Shown: positions 8,316-17,984, numbered from the stretch's first letter. The stretch is 64,000 nt of DNA from Flavobacterium notoginsengisoli (GCF_014207905.1 NZ_JACHLB010000001.1:124001-188000); one strand, 5' to 3'. A program made the numbers and translations. Notes: generated by a model from the sequence alone, not told the origin.

Positions 8316-8335
8316 CTATTATTTTAGAATTTCTG

Positions 8336-8512
8336 CTATTTCTCATTCGCAGAATCGTCAGCATCTACATCTTTTTTCTCTGCTTTTTTGAAGTCGTTAT
8401 TTAGCAAGTTTTCCAATTTCTTCTTCTCTTTTAGATTTTTTCTGATTGTTAACACAACCAAAATCAGAACCAAGATTGCTACAACTCCAATTATATTCCA
8501 ATTAACATCCAT
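8336..8512 (-). CDS. Small single-pass membrane protein, 58 aa
   Basis: A short ORF begins with ATG at 8512 and ends with TAG at 8336. It starts MDVNWNIIGVVAILVLILVV, a clear membrane helix (about residues 7-23), then a Lys/Glu-rich tail (RKNLKEKKKLENLL) and an acidic end (DVDADDSANEK). The layout, one helix followed by a charged cytoplasmic tail, is common among small Bacteroidetes membrane proteins. Function unknown. It converges on the tRNA-Ala terminator. Confidence 0.65.
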   Translation of the reverse strand: MDVNWNIIGVVAILVLILVVLTIRKNLKEKKKLENLLNNDFKKAEKKDVDADDSANEK

Positions 8513-8788
8513 AATATTATTTTTTTACTAATTTAAAAAAATAATGTATTCATCATATTATCAAAAAGTTAAGCCTATTCGTAAGCAATTAAAAGAAACT
8601 ATATATTTCTACAAACTCCATACAATCCTAAAATATTATTTTTTATTATTAAACTAAAAGGTGTTTTCGTACCTAAATTGATTATTACATAATTCAACAA
8701 CCTTTTTTATATTTCATTTTGAATTATAAACAAAAATTTAACCTTAAATTGAGAATTAATCAATAAATCATTTGTAGTTTTGCAAAAT

Positions 8789-8975
8789 ATTTGAGTAGGA
8801 AATTGAATAATTATATTCAAGCATATTCAAATTTTAAAAATTAGAATATGTCTGTAATTGAACAAAGTATCATTTTTAAATATTTCTGAATTAGTACCCC
8901 GAAATTATTAAGATAAAAGTTCATATAGGCAAATGCCAAAAAAAAGGCCGTAACAAATTTGTTACGGCCTTTTTT
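8789..8975 (+). ncRNA. Candidate small RNA or leader with 13-codon ORF
   Basis: The inferred unit runs from the promoter-like TAGTTTTG box (8775-8782) to the terminator at 8975. It contains hairpin TTGAATA-ATTA-TATTCAA (8803-8820) and a second hairpin (8822-8850) whose 3' arm contains the ATG of a 13-codon ORF ending TGA at 8889. No known RNA family is recognised, and the -33 spacing is poor. Confidence 0.25.
8940..8975. terminator. Bidirectional terminator, 36-bp perfect palindrome
   Basis: A perfect palindrome centred between 8957 and 8958, GC-rich in its outer stem and flanked by A and T runs. It can terminate the lpxR-mtgA operon on the minus strand and any transcript from the small RNA region on the plus strand. 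Confidence 0.85.
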
Positions 8976-9020
8976 CGATGATTTTCTATTTTCTGCTATA
9001 AAAAAATGCTACTTAAAGAA

Positions 9021-9989
9021 TTACCTCAACAAAAATCCCATTCTAATCGAACCATAAAAATATCCTTTATTCGTATCAATTCCTGGATCTTTTAATTCTT
9101 TTCCACGGTAAATGAAAGAATAGGAAATATTAAAATTGTTGTAACGATATTTTAAACCAGCTTCTCCATTAAAACGAAGCGGCTCTAAATCAAATGTAAT
9201 CGGGCTTGTATCGTTAAACATACTTCCTTCTATCGTGGCATCATAAAACTGATAATTGACGCTTGGTATGGCATAGAAATAGAATTCTTTAATATTTGGT
9301 TGTTCATTCACATTTACAGAAGCATCATGCACATTAGAATCATAAATCGGAAGTAGATTCTTAAAACCAATTCTAGCCATAAAACCAGTTGAAACTCCCG
9401 TAAAAATAGTTCCTAAATTGGCTTCAGATTGCCAATGAAGATCAATAAAATCATTATGTTCTGAAGGAAACATTTTTTTAGAATACATTACATGAGCCTG
9501 TAATCCTAAAGCATTATGAATTTGATTTTCCCAACCAAATACTTTTTTATAACCAATAATTTCATGAAATCCTTTCTGCAATTCTTCTCCTAAAGCATTT
9601 GGACCAAGAAAACCAATCTGAAAATCGGTCTTCAAAACCGATTCACTTTGGTAAAAAAAGCTTTTTCCTGCTTCAGCAAAAAGATAACCCGCAAAAGGAC
9701 GATCATTTATATCAACCGCTTCTGCATTTATAAATCTCGGATTGTATAGATATTGTCCGATTCTAAATTCGGTAATTTCTTTATTGATTTTCTGATTGTT
9801 GTTTTTACTCAAAAATCGATAAAAAAGCTCCAAACCATTGGTATAGTACATGTCATTTTTAGAGGACGTATACAAATCGTTATCTGATATAAAACCTATT
9901 TCTGTTTTTTTTCCTTGTCCAAAAGTGAGCGTTACTGTCAAGATTAGAAAAGCAAAAAGTGCTTTTTTACTTTTCTTTTTCTTTACCAT
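9021..9989 (-). CDS. lpxR: Lipid A deacylase LpxR family protein (DUF2219)
   Basis: The start at 9989 (MVKKKKSKKALF) is preferred because it gives a clean signal peptide ending LTFGQ; upstream in-frame codons have no such feature. The mature protein of ~300 residues resembles the LpxR/DUF2219 outer-membrane barrels, which remove the 3'-acyloxyacyl chain of lipid A. Visible motifs are NDLYTSSKNDMYYTNGLEL near the N-terminus and RPFAGYLFAEAG. Alternating hydrophobic strands continue to a C-terminal aromatic strand. It overlaps the 3' end of mtgA by 23 bp, so it belongs to the same operon. Confidence 0.75.
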   Translation of the reverse strand: MVKKKKSKKALFAFLILTVTLTFGQGKKTEIGFISDNDLYTSSKNDMYYTNGLELFYRFLSKNNNQKINKEITEFRIGQYLYNPRFINAEAVDINDRPFAGYLFAEAGKSFFYQSESVLKTDFQIGFLGPNALGEELQKGFHEIIGYKKVFGWENQIHNALGLQAHVMYSKKMFPSEHNDFIDLHWQSEANLGTIFTGVSTGFMARIGFKNLLPIYDSNVHDASVNVNEQPNIKEFYFYAIPSVNYQFYDATIEGSMFNDTSPITFDLEPLRFNGEAGLKYRYNNFNISYSFIYRGKELKDPGIDTNKGYFYGSIRMGFLLR

Positions 9990-10755
9990 CGTAATTGATT
10001 TTTCCAACGTAACGCATTTCGCGAACAATTCTTTCTTTTCTTCTATTAATATAACTTGAAGACCCTGTAGCTTTAAATTTTCTTGGATTTGGCAGAATCG
10101 CAGCAATTCCAGCCGCTTGCATTGGCGTTAAACTTGAGGCATCACGACGGTACCAGTGTTCTGTCGCTGCGTAAGCACCATAAACACCATCGCCCATTTC
10201 GATACTGTTTAAATAAACTTCCATAATACGCTCTTTGCCCCAGATAATTTCGATTAAAACTGTAAAATAAGCTTCAAGACCTTTACGGAAATAACTTTTT
10301 CCCTGCCATAAAAAGACATTTTTTGCAGTTTGCTGAGAGATTGTACTTCCGCCTCGAATTCTACGCCCTCGTTCGTTGCTTTTATATGCTTTTTGAAGTG
10401 CTTTAAAATCAAAACCATTATGCGTTAAAAAAGTTCCATCTTCGCTCGCAATAACTGCTTTTTGCAAATTCATTGAGATTTTTTCGATCGGCTCCCAATC
10501 ATGGTCAAAATACACTTCTTTTCCGCCTAATTTATTTTCAATGGCACGAATAAGCATTAAGGGTGTAAATGGAACTGGAACATATTTAAAAAATATAACT
10601 GACCCAATTGAAACTCCAAAAAACCATAAAGCGGCTTTAATAAAAAACCATTTTATTTTTTCTCCCAAAGAACGATTTCCTTTTTTAGAAGACGTCTTTG
10701 GTTTTGGTTTTGCTGCGGTTGTTTTTTTAGGTGCTGGTTTTTTGGGTGCTGCCAT
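9967..10755 (-). CDS. mtgA: Monofunctional peptidoglycan transglycosylase MtgA
   Basis: The start at 10755 (MAAPKKPAPKKT) gives a 262-residue protein and overlaps the preceding stop by one base (TAATG), which supports it over the longer frame. A Lys/Pro/Ala-rich cytoplasmic tail is followed by one membrane helix (~residues 37-57) and a GT51 domain. The catalytic Glu lies in ASEDGTFLTHNGFD; RGGSTISQQTAKN and EVYLNSIEMGDGVYG are the other family motifs. It polymerises lipid II glycan strands in the periplasm. There is no transpeptidase domain, as expected for MtgA. Confidence 0.9.
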   Translation of the reverse strand: MAAPKKPAPKKTTAAKPKPKTSSKKGNRSLGEKIKWFFIKAALWFFGVSIGSVIFFKYVPVPFTPLMLIRAIENKLGGKEVYFDHDWEPIEKISMNLQKAVIASEDGTFLTHNGFDFKALQKAYKSNERGRRIRGGSTISQQTAKNVFLWQGKSYFRKGLEAYFTVLIEIIWGKERIMEVYLNSIEMGDGVYGAYAATEHWYRRDASSLTPMQAAGIAAILPNPRKFKATGSSSYINRRKERIVREMRYVGKINYDGKEKEK

Positions 10756-11867
10756 TATATTAAATCTGCTAATTCGGTTCCTATTAAACTGCCTATTGCG
10801 ACTCCCATTCCGCCCAAACGTACTCCACAAAACACGTTTTCAGACAGTTGAGAAACAACAGGATTTTTACTATTTCCGATTCCCATAATGCCACTCCAAC
10901 GGTGCGCAATTTGAAAATCCTGATTCGGTAAAATTACATTTTTCAGTAAATCTTCCAATTTATTTTGAATAATTTTCGTGTTACCAAATTCGGTTGTGGT
11001 TTCTACTTCAAAATCTAAGTTTCTTCCACCTCCCAATAAAATTCGATTATTAATATTTCTAAAATAATAATATCCTTTATCTAAATGAAACGTTCCTTTT
11101 ATATCTAAATTGTGAATAGGTTCTGTAATCAAAACTTGCGCTCTAGCGGGTTTTACGGCTCCTTTTGTTAGAGATTCGGCAAAACCATTTGTTGCAAAAA
11201 GGAGTTTTTGGGTTTTAAAACTAAAATCGTTTAAAACTACTTCAACATGATTTCCCGCGTCTGCGTAAGACGTTACAGTCTGCTGATTTAAGATTAAAAT
11301 ATTCTCAGAAACTGCTTGTCTCAATAATTCTTGCATCATATTTCCAGTATCGATTTGCGCTTCAAAAGGATTAAAAATCAAGTAATCCTGAACATTTCCA
11401 AATCCGAATCGGTCGGTTTCTTTGCCAAAAACTTCCGCTTTAAAAAGTGGTTTCAAGATTTCGTTGATAAAAGGCATTCTAGAAATACATTCATTAAACC
11501 CAAATTCATCTTCTTTCAAAAACAATTCATATCCTCCATGTGGTTTAAAATCAATTGCTGAATCTCCAAGACGTTTTCGAAGCAATTGTAAACCTTTCCA
11601 TCGTTTTTCAATAAGCGCTACAACATCATCTTCGGAATGTGTTTTTAAATCTTCTAAAATTTCAGAAAGACTTCCGAAACAGGCAAAACCAGCATTTTTG
11701 GTACTTGCTCCTTGCGGAAGCATTCCTCTTTCAAGAACCAAAATTTTAGCAACAGGAAATCTTTCGCGTAAGCGTAATGCTGTATGTAAGCCAACAATTC
11801 CGCTGCCGATGATGGCATAATCTACATTTGTAAACCAGTTTTTTAATTCCCAATAACTTAGTTCCAT
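10755..11867 (-). CDS. FAD-dependent oxidoreductase (DAO family)
   Basis: A 370-residue protein with the FAD-binding Rossmann motif GSGIVG at residues 21-26, then LERG, as in the D-amino-acid-oxidase/glycine-oxidase superfamily. The segment NAGFACFGS and the C-terminal RLGGMGVAIGSLIG are typical of family members that oxidise amines or amino acids. The substrate is not predictable. It is first in an overlapping operon with mtgA and the lpxR-like gene; no functional link between these is obvious. Confidence 0.75.
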   Translation of the reverse strand: MELSYWELKNWFTNVDYAIIGSGIVGLHTALRLRERFPVAKILVLERGMLPQGASTKNAGFACFGSLSEILEDLKTHSEDDVVALIEKRWKGLQLLRKRLGDSAIDFKPHGGYELFLKEDEFGFNECISRMPFINEILKPLFKAEVFGKETDRFGFGNVQDYLIFNPFEAQIDTGNMMQELLRQAVSENILILNQQTVTSYADAGNHVEVVLNDFSFKTQKLLFATNGFAESLTKGAVKPARAQVLITEPIHNLDIKGTFHLDKGYYYFRNINNRILLGGGRNLDFEVETTTEFGNTKIIQNKLEDLLKNVILPNQDFQIAHRWSGIMGIGNSKNPVVSQLSENVFCGVRLGGMGVAIGSLIGTELADLI

Positions 11868-11874
11868 CTTTGTA

Positions 11875-12055
11875 AAATTCCAATTAGTTAAATTCCAAAT
11901 TCCAATCTTGGGTTAAATTACAAAACTTAATTAAATTCCAAATCTAAAATTCCAAATTCCAAGAAGGAAAACTACCTCAACTTTGGAATTTGGAATTTAA
12001 TTTATTGGAATTTTAACAATAATTGAAATTGAGAATTTAACTAATTGGAATTTAA
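11875..12055. repeat. AATTCCAA/TTGGAATT-rich intergenic repeat, locus 2
   Basis: The largest block of this repeat in the window. Copies of AAATTCCAAATTCCAA in the left half face TTGGAATTTGGAATTTAA copies in the right half, so the whole block forms an imperfect inverted repeat. It fills most of the region between the FAD oxidoreductase and the S9 peptidase, where their promoters should lie. Confidence 0.55.
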
Positions 12056-12096
12056 ATGTTGTATTTTTAGCGCCACAAAAAATAGAATAATTGATT

Positions 12097-13998
12097 ATGA
12101 AAAAAGTATTATTAACAACCTTAATAATGATGAGTTTAAACGCTATCGGACAGAATGTAATGTCGCCAGAATTGTTATGGAAATTAGGAAGAGTAACGCC
12201 TCTTGGCATTTCTAAAGATGCAAAAAATGTGGTTTTTAAAGTTTCTACGCCTTCTGTAGAAGAAAATAAATCGTCTTCAAAATTGTATACGATTCCTGTA
12301 ACTGGAGGAAATGCGGTTGAAATTAAAGACACAAAAGATATTCTAGCAGACAAAAACATTTCGCCTGACGGAAAATATGTTGTTTATAATGAAGAAGTAA
12401 AAATCGATAAAGTTTTAGGTAAAGATTTTTATCCAAATCTGACAAAATCTGACGCTCAAATTTATGATGGTTTAGATTATCGTCATTGGGATACTTGGAA
12501 CGAAGGAAAGTTCAATCACGTTTTTTATAAAGAAAACAAAGACGGCGCAAAAGGAATTGACATTTTAAAAGGCGAAACTTTCGATTCTCCGCAAAAACCT
12601 TTTGGCGGCGACGAAGATTACATTTGGTCGCCAGACAGCAAAAGCATTTTCTACGTTTGCAAGAAAAAAGCAGGAACTGCTTATGCAATTTCTACCAACA
12701 CCGATATTTATGAGTACAATTTAGAAACTCAAAAAACGGTTAATAAAACGGATGGTAATTTAGGTTACGATACGGCTCCACAATTTTCTCCAACAGGAAA
12801 TTTAACTTGGTTGCAAATGAAACGTGACGGTTATGAGTCTGATAAAAACGATATTATTGTTGAATTTAAAGGGATCAAAACGAACTTAACAGCAAACTGG
12901 GACGGAACTGTGGATAATTTTATCTGGAGCAAAGACGGAAAAACGGTTTTCTTTGTTGCTCCAATTGATGGAACAAAACAAATTTTCGCAGTTAATTTCC
13001 CTGGTTTGACTAAAATTGCTATTCAGGTTCGCCAAATAACAAAAGGAGATTTTGATGTAAATGATTTAGTTGGTTTTTCTGGCGATGAAATTATCGTAAC
13101 CAGAAACGATATGAATCATGCTGCTGAAATTTATTCTTTCAACTTGAAGAAAAATACTTGGAAACAGCTTTCTAATGTAAATACTGAAACATACAAAACG
13201 CTAACATTAAGCAAAACAGAAAGACGTTATGTTACTACAACAGACGGTAAAAAAATGTTGGTTTGGGTAATTTTACCTCCAAATTTTGATGCTTCTAAAA
13301 AATATCCAACTTTATTATATTGCCAAGGCGGACCACAAAGTGCGTTAACACAATCGTATTCTTACCGTTGGAATTTCTCTTTAATGGCCGCAAAAGGCTA
13401 TGTAGTGGTTGCACCAAACCGTCGTGGAATGCCAGGACACGGTGTTGAATGGAACGAACAAATTAGTAAAGATTGGGGCGGACAAGTTATGGACGATTAC
13501 CTTTCTGCAATTGACGATGTGGCTAAAGAAAGTTATGTTGACAAAAGCCGTTTAGGATGCGTTGGAGCAAGTTATGGTGGATATTCTGTATTTTATTTAG
13601 CTGGAATTCACAAAAATCGTTTCAAAACTTTTATTGCTCACGATGGAGTTTTCAATACGGTTTCAATGTTAGGAACAACGGAAGAAGTTTTCTTTAACAA
13701 CTGGGATTTTGGTGGCGCTTATTGGGAAAAAGACAATGCTGTAGCCCAAAAAGCGTATACAACTTTTAACCCTGCAACTTTGGTTCAGAACTGGAACAGA
13801 CCAATTTTGATTTTCCAAGGCGGAAAAGATTACCGTGTGCCAATCGGACAAGGGCAAGAAGCTTTTCAGGCAGCTCAATTAAGAGGAATCAAAAGTAGAT
13901 TTGTGTATTTTCCAGATGAAAACCACTGGGTTTTAAAACCGCAAAATGCTCAGGTTTGGCAAGGAGAATTCTTTAAATGGTTAAGCGAAACTTTATAA
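12097..13998 (+). CDS. S9 family peptidase (prolyl oligopeptidase/DPP-like), secreted
   Basis: A 633-residue protein. ATG 12097 is chosen over an in-frame TTG at 12091 because it starts a standard signal peptide (MKKVLLTTLI...NAIGQ). The N-terminal ~370 residues are a beta-propeller-like region (repeated SPDGK/SPDSK/SPTGN motifs) and the C-terminal ~250 residues are the alpha/beta hydrolase catalytic domain. The catalytic triad is Ser492 (GASYGG), Asp578 (GGKDYRVP) and His610 (DENHWV). It should cleave peptides in the periplasm or outside, often after Pro or small residues. It appears monocistronic, with a terminator at 14014. Confidence 0.9.
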   Translation: MKKVLLTTLIMMSLNAIGQNVMSPELLWKLGRVTPLGISKDAKNVVFKVSTPSVEENKSSSKLYTIPVTGGNAVEIKDTKDILADKNISPDGKYVVYNEEVKIDKVLGKDFYPNLTKSDAQIYDGLDYRHWDTWNEGKFNHVFYKENKDGAKGIDILKGETFDSPQKPFGGDEDYIWSPDSKSIFYVCKKKAGTAYAISTNTDIYEYNLETQKTVNKTDGNLGYDTAPQFSPTGNLTWLQMKRDGYESDKNDIIVEFKGIKTNLTANWDGTVDNFIWSKDGKTVFFVAPIDGTKQIFAVNFPGLTKIAIQVRQITKGDFDVNDLVGFSGDEIIVTRNDMNHAAEIYSFNLKKNTWKQLSNVNTETYKTLTLSKTERRYVTTTDGKKMLVWVILPPNFDASKKYPTLLYCQGGPQSALTQSYSYRWNFSLMAAKGYVVVAPNRRGMPGHGVEWNEQISKDWGGQVMDDYLSAIDDVAKESYVDKSRLGCVGASYGGYSVFYLAGIHKNRFKTFIAHDGVFNTVSMLGTTEEVFFNNWDFGGAYWEKDNAVAQKAYTTFNPATLVQNWNRPILIFQGGKDYRVPIGQGQEAFQAAQLRGIKSRFVYFPDENHWVLKPQNAQVWQGEFFKWLSETL

Positions 13999-14013
13999 GC
14001 TCTCAAAAACTAT

Positions 14014-14054
14014 AAAAAACAGCCGTAGATTTTACATAACCTACGGCTGTTTTT
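14014..14054 (+). terminator. Terminator after the S9 peptidase
   Basis: A stem of about 14 bp (AAAACAGCCGTAG with CTACGGCTGTTTT), a 12-nt loop and a T-run. Confidence 0.85.
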
Positions 14055-14173
14055 GTTTACAAACATGACAATTATATAACAGATAAAGAAGGTTAAGGTT
14101 TCCGAAAACAGATTTTTTTAGATAAATTGCATTGTTTTATTAATCCCAAATTCGCCAAATCTTTCAATAAAAT

Positions 14174-16606
14174 ATGGAGACTAAAAAAAGTTACACCGCA
14201 ATAAAAGTTTTATTCAGCTATGTTGCATTATTAGCTTTGGTTGTCACCGTTGGATGGTTTTTATATTCTGAAAATGTCGTTTATAACAAACTCGAAGACA
14301 AAATTGCTTTAGAAAAAAATAAAATATTAAGAGTAAGCAGATTGTATTCTAATGTTTATAAAACAGAAAGTTTAGCAAGGCAAACCATTCAAAATAACTC
14401 TCAAAAAGATTTCAAAAACTATCTGATTGAAACAGACTCGCTTCGTAAGCGTATCGATACTTTAAAACAAATTGTCACAACTGAATATCAAAAAACACTT
14501 TTAGATAGTGTGACTTATTTTTTGGCCGAAAAAACCGAAAACATTAAACAATTAAGAGAAATCAAGAACAAAGCAGACGACGAAACTTCTGTAAACAATG
14601 CTATTGATGAAATTACCAAAATGGAGTTCAATCTGAGAAAACTAGAACTTCAAGATTTCACTAAAAACCCAAATCAGTTAGGAAGTTATCAGCGAAACGT
14701 TTTACAGCGTTATGTTGATTATATGAATTCAAATATTCCTGACGATAGCACAAATACTTTAAGCAAAAAAGCTTCCGATTCGATTTTAGCTAATTCGAAA
14801 AAACTATTAAGTTCGGTAAAACTAAAAGCCGAAAAGAAAAAGGAATCTTTAAATTTTGAAGAAAACAAACTGCTTCAAAATGAAATTGCAATTTCAGATC
14901 AACTTCGAAAAATACTTCGAATTATTGAACGAGAAATTATTATCAATTCTATTAAAAGCAATACTTTAAAAGAAAAATCATTAAAAAGAGTCAACGAAAT
15001 TGTTACGGCTTCGGCGGTAATTGGTTTATTATTGACTTTATTTTTCTCTATTTTGATTGTAAGTGATTATTCGAAATCTCAAGTCTATAAAAAGCAGTTA
15101 GAAATTGCCAATTTCAAAACTAAAAATCTACTTAAAAGTCGCGAGCAATTAATTTCGACCGTAAGTCACGATTTAAAAACGCCTTTAAGCACGATTGTAG
15201 GTTATTCTGAACTTTTAGGAAATTCAGACATTACTACCAAACAGTCTTATTTCGTTAAAAACATTAAAAATTCTTCCGAATATATTACGCAGTTAGTACA
15301 AGACTTATTGGATTTTTCTAAAATAGAAGCAGGAAAAATTACAATAGAAAAGGTTCCGTTTTTACTGCCAGAAATTATTGAAGATATTGCTAGAAATATT
15401 CAAACCGTTTACAAACACAAAAACATTGATCTGATTATCAATATTGATGAGAAATTTCAAAAGCGAATTGTTGGCGACCCGTTTAGACTAAAACAGATTC
15501 TGACCAATATTATTGGAAATGCCTATAAATTTACAGAAGAAGGACATATTCGAATTGCCGCTTACGCGAATGATGAACAATCTTTTACCATTTCAATTCA
15601 AGATACAGGAATCGGAATTGAGAAGGAAAATCAGAAATTGGTTTTTGAAGAATTTGCCCAAGCTAATGAAAATATCGAAAAAGAATATGGCGGAACTGGT
15701 TTAGGATTGTCTATTTGCCAGAAAATAATTTCCATTTTGGGAGGCAATTTAAGTTTGGAAAGTATTTTTGGAAAAGGAAGCACTTTTAAAATCCAATTAC
15801 CTTTATTGTTCGATAATAGTGAAAACAATTCTGAGGGTGTACAGAAACCTAAAATTGCCAAAAACATCAAGAAACAAACTTTCATTGTTGTTGATGACGA
15901 CATTAATCTTTTGAATTTAACGAGTGGTGTTTTAAAACAAGAACAACATCAAGTTTTTTCTTTTAGTAATCCAGCTAAGGCTTTAGAAACTATCGAAAAC
16001 ACTCCTTTTGATTTTGTTATTACAGACATTCAAATGCCAGGAATTGACGGATTTCAATTATTGGAAAAACTTCGTGAACTTCCTATTTATAAAAATCAGC
16101 CTGTAATTGCCTTAACGGGAAGAACAGATTTAGATCTTTCTGTTTACAAAAATGCTGGCTTTACAACAGTTGTCAAAAAGCCGTATTCTCCAAAGATTTT
16201 ATTAGAAACAATTCAGCACATTTTGGATCACGAAGAAATTCCTGAAAATGAAATTACAGAAATTCAAAACCAGAATTCTTCTCAAATGTATTCTTTAGAA
16301 ACTTTAAATGATTTTCTAGGAAAAGACGAATCTGCTTTGAAAGAAGTTTTAAATTCTTTTATCGAAACCAGCATCGAAAATTTAGGATTTTTAGAAACTG
16401 CCGTTGAAGAAGAAAATCATGAAGAAATAAAATCTATTGCACATAGAATTGCTCCGATGTTCAGACAGATTCAAGCCAATGAAATTGGCGAATTTCTTAA
16501 AGATTTGGAAAAGGAAGATTTAAATACAATTGATGTCAAAAGTACTTATGCAGATTTAAAAAGAAAAATAGAAATTCTTTTTGAAGCTTTAAAACAAGAA
16601 ATATAA
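14174..16606 (+). CDS. Hybrid sensor histidine kinase with receiver and Hpt domains
   Basis: An 810-residue phosphorelay kinase. TM1 is at ~10-30 and TM2 at ~277-297, bounding a ~245-residue helical extracytoplasmic sensor region. Then HisKA (SHDLKTPLS, phospho-His332), HATPase_c (N box NIIGNAYKF, DTGIGI, GGTGLGLSI), a receiver domain (DDD acid pocket, phospho-Asp618 in ITDIQMPG, LTGRTD, Lys in KKPYSP) and an Hpt domain (His757 in IAHRIAP). Phosphate should pass His-Asp-His and then to a separate response regulator. The sigma-54 regulator encoded convergently 28 bp away is the likely partner. The sensor region is not recognised, so the signal is unknown. Confidence 0.9.
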   Translation: METKKSYTAIKVLFSYVALLALVVTVGWFLYSENVVYNKLEDKIALEKNKILRVSRLYSNVYKTESLARQTIQNNSQKDFKNYLIETDSLRKRIDTLKQIVTTEYQKTLLDSVTYFLAEKTENIKQLREIKNKADDETSVNNAIDEITKMEFNLRKLELQDFTKNPNQLGSYQRNVLQRYVDYMNSNIPDDSTNTLSKKASDSILANSKKLLSSVKLKAEKKKESLNFEENKLLQNEIAISDQLRKILRIIEREIIINSIKSNTLKEKSLKRVNEIVTASAVIGLLLTLFFSILIVSDYSKSQVYKKQLEIANFKTKNLLKSREQLISTVSHDLKTPLSTIVGYSELLGNSDITTKQSYFVKNIKNSSEYITQLVQDLLDFSKIEAGKITIEKVPFLLPEIIEDIARNIQTVYKHKNIDLIINIDEKFQKRIVGDPFRLKQILTNIIGNAYKFTEEGHIRIAAYANDEQSFTISIQDTGIGIEKENQKLVFEEFAQANENIEKEYGGTGLGLSICQKIISILGGNLSLESIFGKGSTFKIQLPLLFDNSENNSEGVQKPKIAKNIKKQTFIVVDDDINLLNLTSGVLKQEQHQVFSFSNPAKALETIENTPFDFVITDIQMPGIDGFQLLEKLRELPIYKNQPVIALTGRTDLDLSVYKNAGFTTVVKKPYSPKILLETIQHILDHEEIPENEITEIQNQNSSQMYSLETLNDFLGKDESALKEVLNSFIETSIENLGFLETAVEEENHEEIKSIAHRIAPMFRQIQANEIGEFLKDLEKEDLNTIDVKSTYADLKRKIEILFEALKQEI

Positions 16607-16611
16607 AAAAC

Positions 16612-16636
16612 AAAGCACGAATTTAATTCGTGCTTT
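16612..16636. terminator. Bidirectional terminator between kinase and response regulator
   Basis: A palindrome AAAGCACGAA-TTTAA-TTCGTGCTTT fills the 28-bp gap between the convergent genes. Its right edge overlaps the stop codon of the response regulator. Confidence 0.7.
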
Positions 16637-17984
16637 ACTCAATATTATAGTGTTTCAATTTATTGTAAAGTGTTTTTCTTGTAATTTTCAAAAGTTTAGC
16701 CGCTTCAGATTTATTATTTTGTGCTTTAGATAAAGCATGAATAATAGCCTCTTTTTCATTATCAGACAAAGAAAAGCTTTCGCCTCCACTTGGCTGTTTT
16801 TGAATTTGGAAAAATTCTGCCGGAAGCACTTCGCTTTCGATAAAATCGCCTCGAGTTAAAAGCGTGGCACGTTTTACACAATTTTGTAATTCACGTAAAT
16901 TTCCAGGCCAATTATAATTCTGAAAAATAGAAACTACTTCTGGAGAAAATCCGATAACATCTTTATTTAATTGCTGATTGGCTTTTTCAAGGAAATAATC
17001 GGCAAAAAGCATTAAATCTTCATCACGATCTTTTAACGATGGAGATTCAATAGAAAATTCATTGATTCTATGGTATAAATCTTCTCTAAAATCGCCATTT
17101 TTTACTGCTTCTCGTAAATCTTCATTTGTAGCTGTAATAATGCGGATATCGACGTTTATTTCTTTATTACTTCCAACTGGCTTAATTTTTCTTTCTTGAA
17201 GCGCTCTCAATAACTGAATTTGATTTTCGTAAGAAAGGTTTCCAATTTCATCCAAAAAAATAGTTCCGCCATTTGCCGCTTCAAAATATCCCATTTTATC
17301 ACTGATTGCACCAGTAAAAGATCCTTTTAAATGACCAAAAAATTCGCTTGCGGCTAATTCTTTCGGAATTGCTCCACAATCGACAGCAATAAAATTATTG
17401 TTTTTTCTTTGGCTTTGCTGATGAATGCTTTTGGCAATTATTTCTTTTCCTGTTCCACTTTCACCAATAATTAAAACTGACATATCGGTCGGACTAACCA
17501 ATTGAATATGATCTAATAGTTTTTTTGAAGCAACAGAGATTCCTTTTACAAATTCATTTTCAGCAGAAGTTTGCTTTTTTGGTGCTTTTTTTTCTTTTAC
17601 TGGAGTTTGCTCTTCTACAATTTGAGGAGTTTCTAACGCATTTGTAATAACAAGCAAAACCTCATCTGGATTGAAGGGTTTCGAAATATAATCTGCCGCA
17701 CCATTTTTAATTGCTTTAACGGCAGTATTTACATCAGAGTAGCCTGTCATTAAAATAATTGGAATATGCGGATGAGAGTTTTTAAATTCAGACATTAACC
17801 CTATACCGTCAAAATCAGGCAAACGAAGATCTGTCAAAATCAAATCAAACGATTCGTTTTTGATTGCTACGCGTGCTTCTGCGGCTGAGAAAGCAATGGT
17901 TACATCGTACGCTTTTTTAATTAGAAATTTTTCTAACAGCTTACAAAACGCGATGTCGTCTTCTATCAATAATATCTTCGGCAT
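16635..17984 (-). CDS. Sigma-54-dependent response regulator (NtrC family)
   Basis: A 449-residue activator with three domains. An N-terminal receiver holds IEDD and phospho-Asp52 in LTDLRLPDFDG. A central AAA+ domain has Walker A GESGTGKE, the sigma-54-contacting GAFTGA loop and Walker B GGTIFLDEIG. A C-terminal Fis-type HTH has NNKSEAAKLLKITRKTLYNKL. It should activate RpoN promoters when phosphorylated. It is convergent with the hybrid kinase, and the five PepSY-like genes follow on the same strand immediately upstream, so these are candidate targets. Confidence 0.92.
   Translation of the reverse strand: MPKILLIEDDIAFCKLLEKFLIKKAYDVTIAFSAAEARVAIKNESFDLILTDLRLPDFDGIGLMSEFKNSHPHIPIILMTGYSDVNTAVKAIKNGAADYISKPFNPDEVLLVITNALETPQIVEEQTPVKEKKAPKKQTSAENEFVKGISVASKKLLDHIQLVSPTDMSVLIIGESGTGKEIIAKSIHQQSQRKNNNFIAVDCGAIPKELAASEFFGHLKGSFTGAISDKMGYFEAANGGTIFLDEIGNLSYENQIQLLRALQERKIKPVGSNKEINVDIRIITATNEDLREAVKNGDFREDLYHRINEFSIESPSLKDRDEDLMLFADYFLEKANQQLNKDVIGFSPEVVSIFQNYNWPGNLRELQNCVKRATLLTRGDFIESEVLPAEFFQIQKQPSGGESFSLSDNEKEAIIHALSKAQNNKSEAAKLLKITRKTLYNKLKHYNIE

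Larger units (their letters stand above)
8513..9020. other. Gene-poor stretch with a possible small RNA
   Basis: No substantial ORF. It holds a -7-like box TAGTTTTG (8775-8782), two predicted hairpins (8803-8820 and 8822-8850), a 13-codon ORF (8848-8889) and the palindromic terminator at 8940-8975. The rest is AT-rich and shows nothing I can name. Confidence 0.5.

Noticed and set aside
8136..8327. 63-codon ORF across the tRNA locus
   Set aside because: It runs through the tRNA pseudogene, tRNA-Ala and terminator; the apparent protein is only the tRNA sequence translated.
9990..10106. N-terminal extension of the LpxR-like protein
   Set aside because: The extra 39 residues are the antisense-free out-of-frame overlap with mtgA and would bury the signal peptide.
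11997..12359. 120-codon minus-strand ORF across the S9 peptidase start
   Set aside because: It is antisense to the signal peptide and first ~85 residues of a well-supported peptidase and passes through an intergenic repeat.
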